DNA of 45,661 nt from Bacilli bacterium (GCA_017634385.1 JAGBNN010000005.1:1-45661); one strand, 5' to 3'; shown: positions 7,204 through 15,062, numbered from the stretch's first letter. Notes: generated from the letters alone by a model not told the origin. Made by a program: numbers and translations.

Positions 7204-7226
7204 AAAAGTTCAATTGAACTTTTTTA
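7203..7226. terminator. Terminator of the YjcZ-like pair
   Basis: A perfect 24-base palindrome (AAAAAAGTTC, AATT, GAACTTTTTT). Its T-run ends two bases before the next -35. Confidence 0.9.
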
Positions 7227-7227
7227 T

Positions 7228-7256
7228 TTGACAAAAATACTACTAGGTGCTATTAT
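7228..7256 (+). promoter_or_regulatory. Sigma-A promoter for the gene at 7288
   Basis: TTGACA (7228-7233), a 17-base spacer and TATTAT (7251-7256) make one of the best sigma-A promoters in the window. Confidence 0.8.
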
Positions 7257-7287
7257 ATTTTCACTTAATTACGAGAGGAAAAATAAT

Positions 7288-7737
7288 ATGGAAAAAGAAA
7301 ACTTTAGAAGAAAGTTAATAAGCCTTTTAAGAACTTCTAAATTATATTACATAACAAAAGATAAGGAAATAGAAAAAATATATACACAAACAGAAAAAGA
7401 AGCTACTTTAAAAGCTAAAAATGAAATGTATTCATTATTAATGAATATAGAAGCATTAAATACAATTATGTATGGAGAAGAACATCTTCAAATCCCAATC
7501 CCAATTTTAATGAATGATGAATTAAACGAATTACAACAAATGTGCAATGTTGAAACTATAGATTTTTCATATGAAGATTCTTTAGAAGAAATAGCACAAA
7601 AATTAAGTGAGATTGGTAAAGATGATTTATCTGAAGTAGAAAAAGATGAACAATATTTTGATGATACATTATTATATAGATTAAGAAGATGTGAAAGTGC
7701 AGAAGAAAGATATAAAATAATGAAAGAACAAAAATAA
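7288..7737 (+). CDS. Hypothetical protein
   Basis: I do not recognise this 149-residue acidic, helical, soluble protein. It begins MEKENFRRKLISLLRTSKLY and ends in a charged helix (RLRRCESAEERYKIMKEQ). The ATG at 7288 follows AGAGGAA at good distance; an earlier in-frame start would fall inside the promoter. It has its own sigma-A promoter and shares its terminator with the convergent HIT gene. Confidence 0.7.
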   Translation: MEKENFRRKLISLLRTSKLYYITKDKEIEKIYTQTEKEATLKAKNEMYSLLMNIEALNTIMYGEEHLQIPIPILMNDELNELQQMCNVETIDFSYEDSLEEIAQKLSEIGKDDLSEVEKDEQYFDDTLLYRLRRCESAEERYKIMKEQK

Positions 7738-7761
7738 AAAACTGGTTTAAACCAGTTTTTT
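7737..7761. terminator. Bidirectional terminator inside the HIT gene end
   Basis: AAAACTGG and CCAGTTTT pair around TTTAAA, with A and T tracts on both sides. The right arm encodes the last residues (KKLV) and stop of the minus-strand HIT gene. Confidence 0.85.
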
Positions 7762-8109
7762 AAATGCATCTTCAACACTAAGATTAATATCTTCTTCATA
7801 ATTTGGAACAATATGCATATGATAATGCTTAACATCTTGAATAACTCCATTATTTTGCATAACTCTCATTCCATTAATATCTAATTTATCTTTTAATAAA
7901 TCATACATCTTCTTAGATATTTCATTAATATGAGTTAATGTATCCATATCAATGTCGCTTAAATTTTCATAATGTTTCTTAGGTATAATTAGCATATGCC
8001 CTGTACTTATAGGATCAATGTCTAAAAATACTTTTACTATATCATCTTCATAAATAGTATATGAAGGTATTTCTCCCTTTATAATTTTACAAAAAATACA
8101 ATCATCCAT
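7747..8109 (-). CDS. HIT family nucleotide hydrolase
   Basis: The 120-residue histidine-triad protein belongs to the branch that hydrolyses nucleotide phosphoramidates or dinucleoside polyphosphates. The triad is HYHMHIVP (His95, His97, His99). The N-terminus has CIFCKIIKGEIPSYTIYEDD, with the two Cys that can hold zinc in this family, then FLDIDPISTGHMLIIPKKHY. The SD GGAGGT precedes the ATG. It is transcribed divergently from sufS. The physiological substrate cannot be read from the sequence. Confidence 0.9.
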   Translation of the reverse strand: MDDCIFCKIIKGEIPSYTIYEDDIVKVFLDIDPISTGHMLIIPKKHYENLSDIDMDTLTHINEISKKMYDLLKDKLDINGMRVMQNNGVIQDVKHYHMHIVPNYEEDINLSVEDAFKKLV

Positions 8110-8180
8110 AATTTAACCTCCATTTTCAATATAATTTTAGCAAAAATTATAAAAAAAGTATATAATATGTGATAAAATAT

Positions 8181-8200
8181 ATTTAATTAAACAATTAAAT
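8181..8200. promoter_or_regulatory. Inverted repeat in the hit/sufS divergent region
   Basis: ATTTAATT and AATTAAAT are perfect arms with an AAAC spacer, centred about 60 bases before the sufS start. In so AT-rich a region it may be chance; it could be an operator for the suf genes. The rest of 8110-8250 shows only AT-rich promoter-like sequence. Confidence 0.25.
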
Positions 8201-8250
8201 TATTTATGTATTTATATTGTGAATAAAATATATCAAACGGAGGTGAAAAT

Positions 8251-9450
8251 ATGAATAGAGAAGACTTTCCAATGCTTGATAAAGGTATAATATATTTTGA
8301 TAATGGTGCGACTACTTTAAAACCAAAAAGCGTTATAGATTCTATAAGTGATTATTATTCAAATTATTCTTCAAATGCTCATAGAGGAGATTATACAATT
8401 AGTATAAAAGCAAGTAAAGAATTTGAAGATGTAAGGGAAAAAACTAGAAAATTTATAAATGCTAAAGATGTAAGAGAAATAGTATTTACAAGTGGTGCTA
8501 CTGAATCATTAAATACAATAGCAAAAGGTTATATAAAAAATATATTAAAGAGTAATGATGAAATACTAATTACAAAAAGTGAACATGCATCAAATGTACT
8601 TCCATGGTTTGAACTTGAAAATGAAATCGGAATAAAAGTAAAATATATACCATTAACAGATAATCATACAGTAACACTTGATAATGTTATAAACAGTATA
8701 ACTGATAAAACAAAAGTAATATCATTAGCACAAGTTACAAATGTAATAGGTGACTTAAGACCAATTAAACAAATCGCAGAATATGCTCATAAAAAAGGAA
8801 TAATAGTTATAGTAGATGCAGCACAAAGTGTAGGGCATACTAATATAGATGTACAAGATTTTGATATAGATTTTCTAGCATTTTCAGCACATAAGATGAT
8901 GGGTCCAACAGGAATAGGAATATTATATGGTAAATATGATTTGTTAAATCAAATAAAACCTATTAAAATGGGTGGAGGAATGAATATAGAATTTCCTTCT
9001 CCAAAAGAAATTGAATTAAAAGAATTACCATATAAATTAGAAGCAGGAACTCAAAATATCGCAGGTGTTATTGGATTTGGAAAAGCAATAGATTATATAA
9101 ATGAAATAGGTGTAGATAATATAGAAGAATATATAACAAATCTAAAAGAATATGCAGTAAGTAAATTAAAAAGTCTAAATAATATAAAAATATATAATGA
9201 AAATGTAGAAGGTCCAACAGTAACATTTAATATGGATGGAATATTCTCACAAGATGTAGCAATATATCTAGATAAATATAATATATGTGTAAGAAGCGGA
9301 ACACATTGTGCTAAAAAATTAGATGATGAACTAGGTATAAAAAATACAGTACGAGTAAGTTTTTATTTATATAATACCAAAGAAGAAATTGACAGATTAG
9401 TAGATGCACTTAGTAGTAATAAAATATTAGAAGAAAGTATAGGTGTATAA
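8251..9450 (+). CDS. sufS: Cysteine desulfurase SufS
   Basis: The 399-residue PLP enzyme converts Cys to Ala and passes a persulfide to SufU for Fe-S assembly. It is a group II desulfurase: PLP lysine in SAHKMMGP (Lys215) and the catalytic Cys353 on a short loop (RSGTHCAKK). Other class V aminotransferase blocks include YFDNGATTLKP, TSGATESLN and VDAAQSVGH. The SD GGAGGTG is strong. sufU follows directly, but sufB, sufC and sufD are not here. Confidence 0.96.
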   Translation: MNREDFPMLDKGIIYFDNGATTLKPKSVIDSISDYYSNYSSNAHRGDYTISIKASKEFEDVREKTRKFINAKDVREIVFTSGATESLNTIAKGYIKNILKSNDEILITKSEHASNVLPWFELENEIGIKVKYIPLTDNHTVTLDNVINSITDKTKVISLAQVTNVIGDLRPIKQIAEYAHKKGIIVIVDAAQSVGHTNIDVQDFDIDFLAFSAHKMMGPTGIGILYGKYDLLNQIKPIKMGGGMNIEFPSPKEIELKELPYKLEAGTQNIAGVIGFGKAIDYINEIGVDNIEEYITNLKEYAVSKLKSLNNIKIYNENVEGPTVTFNMDGIFSQDVAIYLDKYNICVRSGTHCAKKLDDELGIKNTVRVSFYLYNTKEEIDRLVDALSSNKILEESIGV

Positions 9451-9451
9451 T

Positions 9452-9874
9452 ATGGATGCAAATTTAAAAAGAGAAATAATATTAGATAATTATTTAAATC
9501 CTGTTAATAAAGGTTTAGTAAAAGATAAAGATTACATAAAAGGTAAAAAAAGTAGCCCAGTATGTATAGATCATTTTAATGTACAAATTAAAATAAAAGA
9601 TGGAAAAATAGAAGATATAAGATTTGATGGAGAAGCATGTGCAATTGCTACTTCAGCAATATCTATTAGTATAAGTAAATTAATTGGAAAAACAACAAAA
9701 CAAGCACTTAAAATAATTGATAATTATGAAAAAATGTTAAATGGCGAAAAATATAATGAAGATTTACTTGAAGAATTAATAGTATATTCAGATATATATA
9801 AACAACCATCAAGAAAGAATTGTGCAACAATAGGGATACAAGCAATAAAAGATTTAATTGAAAAAAATATGTAA
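9452..9874 (+). CDS. sufU: SufU zinc-dependent sulfur-transfer protein
   Basis: The 140-residue partner of SufS accepts the persulfide sulfur. Three conserved Cys are visible: Cys38 (SSPVCIDH), Cys63 (GEACAIATSAIS) and Cys124 (RKNCATIG), matching the zinc and sulfur-acceptor cysteines of SufU. The usual CGD around the first Cys reads CID here. The start is the ATG at 9452, two bases after the sufS stop; the in-frame GTG at 9443 is part of the SD (AGGTG). A terminator closes the two-gene unit. Confidence 0.93.
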   Translation: MDANLKREIILDNYLNPVNKGLVKDKDYIKGKKSSPVCIDHFNVQIKIKDGKIEDIRFDGEACAIATSAISISISKLIGKTTKQALKIIDNYEKMLNGEKYNEDLLEELIVYSDIYKQPSRKNCATIGIQAIKDLIEKNM

Positions 9875-9895
9875 TATGCAAAAATTAAATATTTT

Positions 9896-9924
9896 AAAGA
9901 GAAATTATTAAATTTCTCTTTTTT
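9896..9924 (+). terminator. Terminator of sufS-sufU
   Basis: AAAGAGAAATT pairs with AATTTCTCTTT, followed by a long T-run. Confidence 0.9.
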
Positions 9925-10025
9925 TTATGCAAAAATATAATTTTTGTATATCAAATTTTCAATTTTTGTACTTTGATATTATTTTTATAATAATGTATTA
10001 TCTCATATTGAAAGGAGAGAATAAA

Positions 10026-10355
10026 ATGTTAAATCAAGTAGTCATGGTTGGAAGGCTTGTAAAGAAACCAGAACTAAAAGAAACAGAAAACGGAAAAAAA
10101 GTAACACATATTACACTAGCAGTTCCAAGAAGTTATAAAAACCCAAATGGTGAATATGAAACTGATTACGTTGATTGTACATTATGGTCTGGAATAGCAG
10201 AAAATACTTCTGAATATTGCTCAAAAGGTGATCTTATAGGAGTAAAAGGAAGAATCCAAACAGGAAGTTATGAAAAAGATGGTGAGAAGAAATACACAAC
10301 TGAAGTAATTGTTGAAAAGATAACATTTTTAACAAATAAAAAGGCAGATGAATAA
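10026..10355 (+). CDS. ssb: Single-stranded DNA-binding protein, short form without acidic tail
   Basis: The 109-residue protein is essentially one OB fold: MLNQVVMVGRLVKKPELK, ITLAVPRSYKNPNGEYETDY, VDCTLWSGIAEN and GDLIGVKGRIQTGSYEKDG. It ends right after the fold (NKKADE) and lacks the Gly-rich linker and acidic DDDIPF tip that recruits partner proteins. It therefore resembles the short SsbB type of B. subtilis rather than the essential SsbA. Length and the standalone location (no rpsF or rpsR) fit a second SSB. The start follows GGAGAG; no good SD precedes earlier in-frame starts. Confidence 0.92.
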   Translation: MLNQVVMVGRLVKKPELKETENGKKVTHITLAVPRSYKNPNGEYETDYVDCTLWSGIAENTSEYCSKGDLIGVKGRIQTGSYEKDGEKKYTTEVIVEKITFLTNKKADE

Positions 10356-10366
10356 TCTGTTTTTTT
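10345..10366 (+). terminator. Weak terminator at the ssb 3' end
   Basis: CAGAT and ATCTG flank a five-base loop, with a T-run after. The stem overlaps the last ssb codons. Confidence 0.5.
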
Positions 10367-10394
10367 AATGCCATAATATATATAGTTACTATTT

Positions 10395-10450
10395 AGTTAA
10401 CTTTTATCTTTTGAATAGTAAATTCTTTTATACTTTACTTTAAGTTAACT
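10395..10450. promoter_or_regulatory. Two AGTTAACT palindromes upstream of the Xre gene
   Basis: The 8-base palindrome AGTTAACT occurs at 10395-10402 and 10443-10450, the second just before the SD (AGGAAG). The centres are 48 bases apart. They are candidate operators for autoregulation by the downstream Xre protein. Confidence 0.35.
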
Positions 10451-10463
10451 AGGAAGTGATAAT

Positions 10464-10817
10464 TTGATTTTAGGTTCGAGAATAAAAGAATTAAGAAAGA
10501 AAAAAGGATTAACTCAACAACAACTTGCAGATTTAATCAATGTAACAAAGGTATCTATATGTTGTTATGAAAAAGGAAATAGAACTCCTAATCTAGAAAC
10601 ATTTATAGACTTAATAAATGTATTAGATACAACACCTGAATACTTACTTGGTATGGATACAAAAGTAGCAGCAGATGGTGATGGAGATTATATAATTAAT
10701 CTACCTAAAGAAGATATACAAATTATTCAAGAATTAAGAAAAAATGATAAATTAATTAACTATTTAAGAGAAGATCCTGTAAGAGGTGTAAAATACATAA
10801 TAAAAAAGACAAAGTAA
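10464..10817 (+). CDS. Xre-family HTH transcriptional regulator
   Basis: The 117-residue regulator has an N-terminal Cro/CI-type helix-turn-helix (residues about 5-60: RIKELRKKKGLTQQQLADLI, then VTKVSICCYEKGNRTPNLET) and the FIDLINVLDTTPEYLLG helix typical of the family. The C-terminal 50 residues (DIQIIQELRKNDKLINYL) probably mediate dimerisation. The start is TTG at 10464 after AGGAAGTGAT. Its targets are unknown; the repeated palindromes upstream suggest self-control. Confidence 0.9.
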   Translation: MILGSRIKELRKKKGLTQQQLADLINVTKVSICCYEKGNRTPNLETFIDLINVLDTTPEYLLGMDTKVAADGDGDYIINLPKEDIQIIQELRKNDKLINYLREDPVRGVKYIIKKTK

Positions 10818-10828
10818 TGTCTTTTTTT
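10802..10828 (+). terminator. Terminator of the Xre gene
   Basis: AAAAGACA and TGTCTTTT pair around a short loop that holds the stop codon region. The T-run continues into the promoter of the next gene. Confidence 0.85.
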
Positions 10829-10829
10829 A

Positions 10830-10838
10830 TGTTATAAT
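10830..10838 (+). promoter_or_regulatory. Extended -10 promoter of the nucleoside phosphorylase gene
   Basis: TGTTATAAT directly follows the T-tract of the preceding terminator (CTTTTTTTA then TGTTATAAT). Confidence 0.65.
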
Positions 10839-10854
10839 TAAATAGGTGAAAAAT

Positions 10855-12123
10855 ATGAATATAATAGATATAGTAAATAAAAAAGACAATAAAGAGGAAC
10901 TTAGTTATGAAGAAATAAAATATGCTGTTGATAACTATGTATCTGGAAATATAAATGATGATGATATGACTCTTCTTTTAAAAAGTATATTAAAAAATGA
11001 TATGTCTAATGAAGAAACATATAATTTAACTAAAGTAATGATAGAAAGTGGAGATGTTATAGATTTATCTAAAATAAACGGAATAAAAGTAGATAAACAT
11101 TCAACAGGAGGAGTAGGAGATAAAACTACTTTAGTAGTACTTCCTATAGTAGCTTCATCTAATGTTAAGATAGCAAAAATGAGTGGACGAAGTTTAGGAT
11201 TTACTGGAGGTACAATAGATAAATTAGAATCAATAAAAGGATTTAATGTTAATTTGTCAAAAAAAGATTTTATTAGTCAAGTAAATAATATAGGAATGGC
11301 ACTTACTTCTCAAACAGGTAATTTAGTACCTGCAGATAAAAAAATATATGCTTTAAGAGATGTAACAAATACTACAGAATCAATTCCTTTAATAGCTTCT
11401 TCAATCATGAGTAAAAAAATAGCTTCTGGAGCAGATAAAATAGTACTTGATGTAAAAGTAGGAACAGGAGCATTCATGAAAAATAAAGAAGATGCTAGAA
11501 GATTATCTGAAGTAATGATAGAAATAGGTAAAAGATTTAATAGGGAAGTAGTTGCTATAATAACTAACATGGAATATCCTTTAGGTAATACAGTTGGTAA
11601 TTCATTAGAAGTAAAAGAAGCTATAGATACACTTTCTTCTCATGGCGATAAAAGATTTACTGAATTATGTTTAGTAATAGCTTCTTATATGATATCAATA
11701 GGTAAAAATATATCTATAGAAGATGCTTTTGATGAAGCAAGAGAAAATCTAGTAAGTAAAAAAGCATTAAATAAATTTTATGAATTTATAAAATACCAAA
11801 AAGGAGATATTAATTCTTTAGAATATGGCAAAATAAAAAAAGAAATAAAAAGTAATAAAGAAGGATATTTAACTAATATAGATACAATGGCTATAGCTAA
11901 TTTAGTAAATTCTTTAGGAGCAGGTAGAATTAATAAAACAGATGAAATAAACCATAGAGTAGGATTTATATTAAATAAAAAGATAAATGATAAAATAAAA
12001 GTAAATGATGTATTGGGATATGTAATTAGTGATAATGACATAATAGGTGATTTAAGTAAAATATTTACTATCACAAATGAAAATATAGATGATATAAATA
12101 TGATACTAGATATAGTAAAATAA
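10855..12123 (+). CDS. pdp: Pyrimidine-nucleoside phosphorylase
   Basis: The 422-residue enzyme splits uridine and thymidine with phosphate into base and (deoxy)ribose-1-phosphate. The family signature VDKHSTGGVGDKTTLVVLP is present, followed by KMSGRSLGFTGGTIDKLES and the helix ALRDVTNTTESIPLIASSIM, the phosphate- and base-binding blocks. Its length matches Bacillus Pdp. The ATG at 10855 is preferred over an in-frame GTG at 10846 that lies in the SD AGGTG. It stands alone, with no cdd, deoC or deoB near. Confidence 0.95.
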   Translation: MNIIDIVNKKDNKEELSYEEIKYAVDNYVSGNINDDDMTLLLKSILKNDMSNEETYNLTKVMIESGDVIDLSKINGIKVDKHSTGGVGDKTTLVVLPIVASSNVKIAKMSGRSLGFTGGTIDKLESIKGFNVNLSKKDFISQVNNIGMALTSQTGNLVPADKKIYALRDVTNTTESIPLIASSIMSKKIASGADKIVLDVKVGTGAFMKNKEDARRLSEVMIEIGKRFNREVVAIITNMEYPLGNTVGNSLEVKEAIDTLSSHGDKRFTELCLVIASYMISIGKNISIEDAFDEARENLVSKKALNKFYEFIKYQKGDINSLEYGKIKKEIKSNKEGYLTNIDTMAIANLVNSLGAGRINKTDEINHRVGFILNKKINDKIKVNDVLGYVISDNDIIGDLSKIFTITNENIDDINMILDIVK

Positions 12124-12150
12124 AAAAGAACAATTATTTGTTCTTTTTAT
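12124..12150. terminator. Bidirectional terminator between pdp and vanY-type gene
   Basis: AAAAAGAACA and TGTTCTTTTT pair; the minus-strand stop codon (12134-12136) sits in the loop. Confidence 0.85.
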
Positions 12151-13228
12151 TTGCTATATATTTAATATAATATTCTTCATAAGACATATTCTTTTTAACA
12201 ACATCGGTCGCAGTTTTAACACCTACATATCTAATATGCCAACTTTCTGCAGAATAACCAGTTATATCTTCCCATTCTTCTTTATATCTAAAAATATATC
12301 CATATTCATGACCATGTTTAGAAAGCCATGCATATTCTTCACCTTTAGTAGTTATAGTCCATATATTAGCTAAATCTATAGCAAGACCAAGTTCATGTTC
12401 TGAAAAACCAGGTTTAGCAGCATATTTATCAGCTTTAGCTTGACCATTTTCATATACATAATTTTTATATAATTTGCTTTGATATGCATTACTTCTATAA
12501 GCACTTTCTGCATAGAAAGTAACACCATCTTCTTTAGCAGCATCTACCATCTTTTTAAATTGTTCATAAGCTTCTTTTCTAAGTTGTTTTTGTCCATACC
12601 TATTATTAGCATATCCTTCTTCCATATTAACTAAATCAGATGGAACATAGTCTTCAGGTATTTCTAAATATTTATTAGTAAGAACTGTAATATCATCAGG
12701 ATTTTTAACTGTTTTAGCATCTTCATAATAAGTTTTATCTAAATTAAGTTCTATTCTAAATATAACTTCATCAATAGATAAATCTTTATGCTTTTTTTGA
12801 TAAGATAAATATCTTTCAAATTTAGAATATTTAAATAACTTATTTTCAATATATACTTCATAATCTTTATTATATTTTTTAGCAAGAAATTCAGTAAGTT
12901 CTGTCTTATTTAAATTTCTAATTAAGAAATCAATAGTCTTCTTATTATATCCTTTGCTATTAAGTTTTAATATATAATCATCAGTATTATCAGTAATCTT
13001 TTTTTCTTTCTTTAAATATTCTATAGTACTATTAACTTCATCTTTAGTATAACCAATTTCAAAAAATGAATCTATAATAGAAGAATATTTAATATTAGGA
13101 ATATAAACCGTTAAATTAAGTAATTTTGTTTTATTAATAATCATTATTGGTAATAAAATTATTAAAACTATTATTGCTTTAGCAACATTTCTTCTAAGTT
13201 TGTAATTAGGCTTCTTTTTACTACTCAC
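12134..13228 (-). CDS. VanY-type D-alanyl-D-alanine carboxypeptidase
   Basis: The 364-residue membrane-anchored zinc peptidase trims the terminal D-Ala of cell-wall peptides. One N-terminal transmembrane helix (about 15-35, AIIVLIILLPIMII) anchors it outward. An uncharacterised helical region of about 150 residues follows, with two sterile-alpha-like repeats (GYTKDEVNSTIEYLKKE, GYNKKTIDFLIRNL). The peptidase M15B domain carries the zinc and catalytic motifs SEHELGLAID and ESWHIRYVG. The start is GTG with SD AGGTGG. It is divergent from the S11-type enzyme. Confidence 0.9.
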   Translation of the reverse strand: MSSKKKPNYKLRRNVAKAIIVLIILLPIMIINKTKLLNLTVYIPNIKYSSIIDSFFEIGYTKDEVNSTIEYLKKEKKITDNTDDYILKLNSKGYNKKTIDFLIRNLNKTELTEFLAKKYNKDYEVYIENKLFKYSKFERYLSYQKKHKDLSIDEVIFRIELNLDKTYYEDAKTVKNPDDITVLTNKYLEIPEDYVPSDLVNMEEGYANNRYGQKQLRKEAYEQFKKMVDAAKEDGVTFYAESAYRSNAYQSKLYKNYVYENGQAKADKYAAKPGFSEHELGLAIDLANIWTITTKGEEYAWLSKHGHEYGYIFRYKEEWEDITGYSAESWHIRYVGVKTATDVVKKNMSYEEYYIKYIANKKNK

Positions 13229-13298
13229 ATTACCACCTACTTTATATTATTATATCATAATTTATAATTTTAAACATATTTTTTATTAGAGGTGTAAT

Positions 13299-14450
13299 AT
13301 GAAAAAAATATTATTAATTATAGTTTTATTATTTAGTTTTATTACAAGTGTAAAAGCAGAAGATTTAAAACTTACTACAAAAGCAAAAAGTTCTATATTA
13401 ATAGAATCTTCCACAGGAGAAATAATTCATTCATATAATGAACATACTAAACTTGCGCCAGCATCTATGACAAAAATAATGAGTTTAATATTAATAATGG
13501 AAGAAATTGAAAAAGGATCTCTCGATATAAATGAAGAAATAACAGTATCAGAAAATGCATCCAAAATGGGAGGAAGTCAAATATATCTAGAAAAAGGTGA
13601 AAAAATGAAAGTAGATGATCTATTAAAAGCAATATGCGTAGGATCTGCAAATGATGCAGTAGTTGCTCTTGCAGAAAGAATATCAGGTACAGAAGAAGCA
13701 TTTGTATTCAAAATGAATCAAAAGGCTAAAAAGTTAGGATTAAAAGATACAAATTTTAAAAATGCAACAGGTCTTGATACAGCAAATCATTATAGTAGTG
13801 CATATGATATGGCATATATGGCAAAAGAACTTGTAAAACACAAAAAAATATTAGAATATTCAGGAATATATGAAACATATTTAAGAGCGGACACAAGTAA
13901 AAAATTTTGGCTTGTTAATACAAATAAATTAATAAAAACATATGATGGAATGGATGGATTAAAAACAGGTTATACAAAAGAAGCAGGTTATTGTTTAACC
14001 GCAACTGCTAAAAGAAATAATATGAGATTAATAGGAGTAGTAATGGGAGAAGAAACTTCAAAAGAAAGAAATGAAGAAATAAGTAAAATGTTAGATTATG
14101 GATTTAATACATATAAAGTAGATAATTATTTAACAAAAAATACAAAAGTAGGAGAACTAAAAAATGATAAAAGTAATTTAGGAAAAGTAGATGTAGTACC
14201 TAAAAATGATATAAATGTATTAATAAAAAAGGGAAATAAAAAAAGAAATCTAACTTATAAATTAAATATAACTAATAATAAATTACCTATTAATAAAGGA
14301 AAAATAATAGGATATTTAGATATATATGAAAAAGGTAATAAACTATATAAAATAGATGTAACTACGTATAAAACTTTGAAAAAAGCTAATATAATTGAAC
14401 TTCTTTTAAAGAATATAAAATATTTTATAACAAGCGAAAATATTTTATAA
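13299..14450 (+). CDS. D-alanyl-D-alanine carboxypeptidase, S11 family (DacA/DacF type)
   Basis: The 383-residue penicillin-binding enzyme removes the terminal D-Ala of peptidoglycan stem peptides. The signal peptide MKKILLIIVLLFSFITSVKA is cleaved before Glu21. The serine-enzyme triad is Ser56-x-x-Lys59 (PASMTKI), Ser116-x-Asn118 (GSANDA) and KTG at 222-224. A PBP5 C-terminal beta domain follows, with a hydrophobic end. The SD is AGAGGTG. Together with the divergent VanY enzyme it makes a two-enzyme cell-wall trimming locus. In spore formers the DacF form acts in cortex formation; which type this is cannot be told. Confidence 0.93.
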   Translation: MKKILLIIVLLFSFITSVKAEDLKLTTKAKSSILIESSTGEIIHSYNEHTKLAPASMTKIMSLILIMEEIEKGSLDINEEITVSENASKMGGSQIYLEKGEKMKVDDLLKAICVGSANDAVVALAERISGTEEAFVFKMNQKAKKLGLKDTNFKNATGLDTANHYSSAYDMAYMAKELVKHKKILEYSGIYETYLRADTSKKFWLVNTNKLIKTYDGMDGLKTGYTKEAGYCLTATAKRNNMRLIGVVMGEETSKERNEEISKMLDYGFNTYKVDNYLTKNTKVGELKNDKSNLGKVDVVPKNDINVLIKKGNKKRNLTYKLNITNNKLPINKGKIIGYLDIYEKGNKLYKIDVTTYKTLKKANIIELLLKNIKYFITSENIL

Positions 14451-14456
14451 AAATAC

Positions 14457-14485
14457 TTGACAAGTGAACTTGGCAGTGTTATTAT
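14457..14485 (+). promoter_or_regulatory. Sigma-A promoter of the DUF6442-like/Xre unit
   Basis: TTGACA (14457-14462), a 17-base spacer and TATTAT (14480-14485). It is overlapped by operator 1 and followed by operator 2. Confidence 0.85.
14461..14472. promoter_or_regulatory. Operator 1, CAAGT-GA-ACTTG
   Basis: A near-perfect inverted repeat CAAGTGAACTTG overlaps the -35 and spacer. It is repeated, extended by one base pair, as operator 2, 33 bases downstream centre to centre (about three helical turns). It is the likely binding site of the Xre repressor encoded by the second gene of the unit. Confidence 0.7.
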
Positions 14486-14492
14486 ATATTTA

Positions 14493-14506
14493 CCAAGTGA
14501 ACTTGG
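14493..14506. promoter_or_regulatory. Operator 2, CCAAGT-GA-ACTTGG
   Basis: The 14-base inverted repeat CCAAGTGAACTTGG covers the expected transcription start and ends just before the SD AAGGAGG (14508-14514). Confidence 0.7.
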
Positions 14507-14518
14507 CAAGGAGGAAAT

Positions 14519-14854
14519 ATGAAAAAAGAAGAAATATTAGAAAAAGCAAGAAATGAAAATAAACAAAAAGATTTAGCAGTAATAGAAATAGAAAGAAAAG
14601 GTGCAATGTATGCAGCTATATCAATTTTATTACTTTCAACAGTTTATTATGTTAGTGGAATATTTATAACAGGAAAATCTAATTATGGTTGGTATTCTAT
14701 AATCGCACTTTATTGTACAATAGTATATGGATATAAAGGAATAAAAGAAAAAAAGAAACTTAGTATTATAACTTCTATTATATGGCTATTAGTAACAATC
14801 ATAACTACATATTCTTATTTTGATAGTATGATTAGTTCATCATCAATTTTATAG
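14519..14854 (+). CDS. DUF6442-like small membrane protein
   Basis: The 111-residue protein has a charged N-terminus (MKKEEILEKARNENKQKDLA) and three to four hydrophobic helices (about 31-51, 57-71, 80-100). The KKEEIL-K-ARNENK-D start and the gene order (this protein, then a small Xre regulator) match the DUF6442 family as I know it. Function unknown. It overlaps no gene and lies one base before the regulator. Expression is predicted to be repressed through the two operators upstream. Confidence 0.75.
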   Translation: MKKEEILEKARNENKQKDLAVIEIERKGAMYAAISILLLSTVYYVSGIFITGKSNYGWYSIIALYCTIVYGYKGIKEKKKLSIITSIIWLLVTIITTYSYFDSMISSSSIL

Positions 14855-14855
14855 T

Positions 14856-15062
14856 ATGAATAAAGAATTAATTCTTAAAAATAATTTAAAAGAAATAAGA
14901 ACCGAGAAAAAATTATCTCAAAAAGAACTTGCTGATTTAGTAGGAGTTTCTAGAAATACTATTAGTTCAATAGAAACAGGTCAATATCAACCAACCGCAA
15001 AGCTAGCATTAACGCTTGCAATTGCACTTGATAAAAAATTTGAAGATATATTTTATTTTTAG
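14856..15062 (+). CDS. Small Xre-family repressor
   Basis: The 68-residue protein is a single Cro/CI helix-turn-helix domain: LKEIRTEKKLSQKELADLVG, VSRNTISSIETGQYQPTAKL, then LALTLAIALDKKFEDIFYF. This is the compact YgzD/YozG-like regulator that pairs with small membrane proteins in Bacillota. It starts one base after the DUF6442-like gene, with no separate SD visible, so translational coupling is likely. It probably binds the doubled palindrome of its own promoter. Confidence 0.92.
   Translation: MNKELILKNNLKEIRTEKKLSQKELADLVGVSRNTISSIETGQYQPTAKLALTLAIALDKKFEDIFYF

Noticed and set aside
14417..14450. Direct repeat AAAATATTTTATAA (twice, 20 bases apart) at the end of the S11 carboxypeptidase gene as a regulatory repeat
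   Set aside because: It is inside the coding end, of pure AT composition, and not followed by T; chance is likely.
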